A stretch of 64,000 nucleotides of DNA, taken from assembly GCA_036395835.1 (NCBI GenBank), contig DASWCW010000273.1:6289-70288 (forward strand). Reading direction: 5' to 3'. The notes beneath the pieces are model-generated. The model was not told where the DNA came from and ran no database searches. It worked only from the letters and a program-made list of their open reading frames with translations. The DNA is from AP-16 sp036395835 (GTDB lineage Bacteria > Pseudomonadota > Alphaproteobacteria > Rhizobiales > Xanthobacteraceae). Shown here in pieces: positions 62,722 to 64,000 of the stretch. A program made the position numbers and the translations under genes. How positions within the stretch are numbered: the first letter of the stretch is position 1; the number at the start of each line of letters is the position of its first letter.

Positions 62722-64000
62722 TCAGTTAGGCGGGTACGCCCGAGTCTCTGGCCATGGATTCTCAGATTCTCGGCGCTGGACCAGCGGTTTTCGGGCACCA
62801 GTCTCTGCTCGGTAATTTTCAATATCCGTGTGGGAACGCGAGAGACTGGTTCGACAGGGAGCAGAGACCGGTTCGTTGGGTCTCGTGTCCCGAGCAGAAC
62901 CCGGTAACACGATAAGTCGTCGCGCATTAAGCGCCCGAAGCGCATCATCCCATCGACGTTCGCGATAGGCGACGAGTCCTTCCTGATACCTGTCCCGTGA
63001 TGCCAACCGTTCCGGCGTGAGCTCGCCCCTGCGTCCAAGCACCTCAAACACGACCTTTGGCCGGGTTTGACCCGCGACTACGATCCGATCGACCTCCCGA
63101 ACCTCGAGCGTGGTACGCGCCGCAGCGATCGTTCTTTCGCACACCAGATTGCGGGTGCCGTACATCTTGTTCGCGCCCTCCAGGCGCGAGGCGAGATTCA
63201 CTACGTCGCCCATCAAGGTATAACTCATCATGACGTCAGAGCCGATGCTACCGACCAGAGCTTCACCCGTCGCAACGCCTATCCGCAAATCGCATTTCTC
63301 CATCGGCGTGCCGCGCACGCCCAGCAGCTCGGGAATTTCCCGACGCAACGTCGTGATGCGTTCAATCATTTCCAGGGTGGCCAGGCATGCAAAGCGGGCA
63401 TGATCAGTCTCGCCAACGAATGGAGGGCCCCAATAGGCCATGATGCCATCGCCAATGTATTTGTCGATGATGCCGCGGTTGGTCCGGATCGGTTCGGACA
63501 TGATTGAAAGGTAGCGGTTCATGACCTTGACCAGACCTTGCGGCGTCATGCCTTCGCTCAGGCTGGTGAATCCCTTCAGGTCGCAGAACAGCACCGTCAT
63601 CACCCGGCGCTGACCCTCCGCTGCGGTCAAGTTTGGGCGATCGATCAACCCTTCCACGACGCGAGGATCAATGTATTTGCCAAAAGTTTCCCTGACGCGC
63701 TGGTTATCGCGCAGTTGCACGACCATTCGGTTGAACGCGCCGGCCAGTTGCCCGATTTCGTCGGCCGTCGTTACATCGATGGATCGATCGAGGTGGCCCG
63801 CCTCGACCGCGCGCGTACCCTCCAGCAATTGCCGCATAGAGCGAATGATGCCACCGCTGACAAGGTTGGCGAAAATCAATCCGACAATCGCGGCAAGCAG
63901 CGTCGCGATCGCCGAGATCAGGACCGCCTGAGTCTGCTCCGACCTGATCGTCGCGATAGCGCCATAACTCACTTTCACCATCTCAGCGCGAATGGCGTCG
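62722..64000 (-). CDS. HAMP-domain adenylate/guanylate cyclase, N-terminus beyond window edge
   Basis: The frame is open to the last base of the window, so the sensor part lies outside. Visible are a membrane helix (VLISAIATLLAAIVGLIFAN), a HAMP domain (GGIIRSMRQLLEGTRAVEAG through EIGQLAGAFNRMV), and a class III cyclase domain with TVLFCDLKGFTSL, DKYIGDGIMAYWGP and YTLMGDVVNLASRLEG, including both metal-binding Asp positions. It would make cAMP after a periplasmic signal. The last ~70 residues are Arg/Pro/Ser-rich and do not resemble the usual C-terminus, suggesting a frameshift or truncation there. GC is lower than in the rest of the window. Confidence 0.88.
   Translation of the reverse strand, partial: DAIRAEMVKVSYGAIATIRSEQTQAVLISAIATLLAAIVGLIFANLVSGGIIRSMRQLLEGTRAVEAGHLDRSIDVTTADEIGQLAGAFNRMVVQLRDNQRVRETFGKYIDPRVVEGLIDRPNLTAAEGQRRVMTVLFCDLKGFTSLSEGMTPQGLVKVMNRYLSIMSEPIRTNRGIIDKYIGDGIMAYWGPPFVGETDHARFACLATLEMIERITTLRREIPELLGVRGTPMEKCDLRIGVATGEALVGSIGSDVMMSYTLMGDVVNLASRLEGANKMYGTRNLVCERTIAAARTTLEVREVDRIVVAGQTRPKVVFEVLGRRGELTPERLASRDRYQEGLVAYRERRWDDALRALNARRLIVLPGSARDTRPNEPVSAPCRTSLSRSHTDIENYRAETGARKPLVQRRESENPWPETRAYPPN

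Noticed and set aside
62234..63047. Reading frames across the two tRNAs (for example minus-strand 62559-63047 and plus-strand 62285-62599)
   Set aside because: Their protein-like pieces (ARIRTWEWRNQ, AGFEPATPSS) are antisense translations of tRNA-Gln and tRNA-Pro, a known annotation artefact.

Overview
The window is high-GC DNA from an alphaproteobacterium, most probably a Hyphomicrobiales (Rhizobiales) member close to Bradyrhizobium or Xanthobacteraceae. This rests on the small conserved proteins seen (DUF3309, DUF3775, host-attachment family), an EcfG-type sigma factor, many promoters of the alphaproteobacterial general-stress form (GGAAC, 16-17 nt, CGTT), and palindromic extragenic repeats typical of that group. 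It is chromosomal in character. No prophage, insertion sequence or CRISPR array was found.

Layout. 1-8 kb: secreted small proteins, udgX, a sorbosone-dehydrogenase-like protein, DUF3309, a Do-family protease, mscL, a host-attachment protein, an EcfG-like sigma factor and DUF3775. 8-16.8 kb: DedA, an amidohydrolase, two L,D-transpeptidases, an orphan amino-acid-binding protein, and a class A penicillin-binding protein followed by a secreted unknown. 16.8-33.5 kb: a large alpha-glucan/trehalose block on the minus strand, glgE-treS/mak-glgB then glgX-treZ-treY, with malQ divergent. 33.6-42.7 kb: a Gly-rich secreted protein, a YqjD/YqjE-like pair, a GH13 alpha-glucosidase, ligD with an S10 carboxypeptidase, and two secreted unknowns. 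43-44.2 kb: a lone receiver domain, a GIY-YIG-like small protein and a candidate small RNA. 44.4-52.3 kb: a branched-chain-type ABC transporter (livKGFHM) with a monooxygenase-like protein and a FlK-like thioesterase; an aspartate dehydrogenase diverges. 52.4-60.7 kb: DoxX, a permease relic, a glycerolipid acyltransferase, a PEBP protein, PrpD, acyl-CoA dehydrogenase, TauD dioxygenase and an M81 peptidase. 60.8-64 kb: small unknowns, tRNA-Pro(CGG), tRNA-Gln(TTG) and a truncated HAMP-adenylate cyclase.

Unifying signal. I read eleven perfect EcfG-type promoters, all intergenic and all correctly oriented. They lie before both small secreted genes near 0.7-0.9 kb, DUF3309, the Do protease, the sigma factor itself, the penicillin-binding protein, glgX-treZ-treY, glgE-treS-glgB, the YqjD/YqjE pair, ligD, and a gene-less spot at 44 kb. 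About one such match would be expected by chance over both strands. The window therefore looks like a physical cluster of general-stress outputs: trehalose and glucan metabolism, envelope repair, periplasmic proteolysis, end-joining repair and membrane remodelling, together with a self-regulated sigma factor.

Most novel candidate: at 44056-44140 the gene-less EcfG promoter is followed within about 60 nt by a hairpin exposing a CUCC loop, a single-stranded CCUCCC segment and a Rho-independent terminator. This is a predicted ~85-nt stress-induced small RNA with anti-Shine-Dalgarno character.
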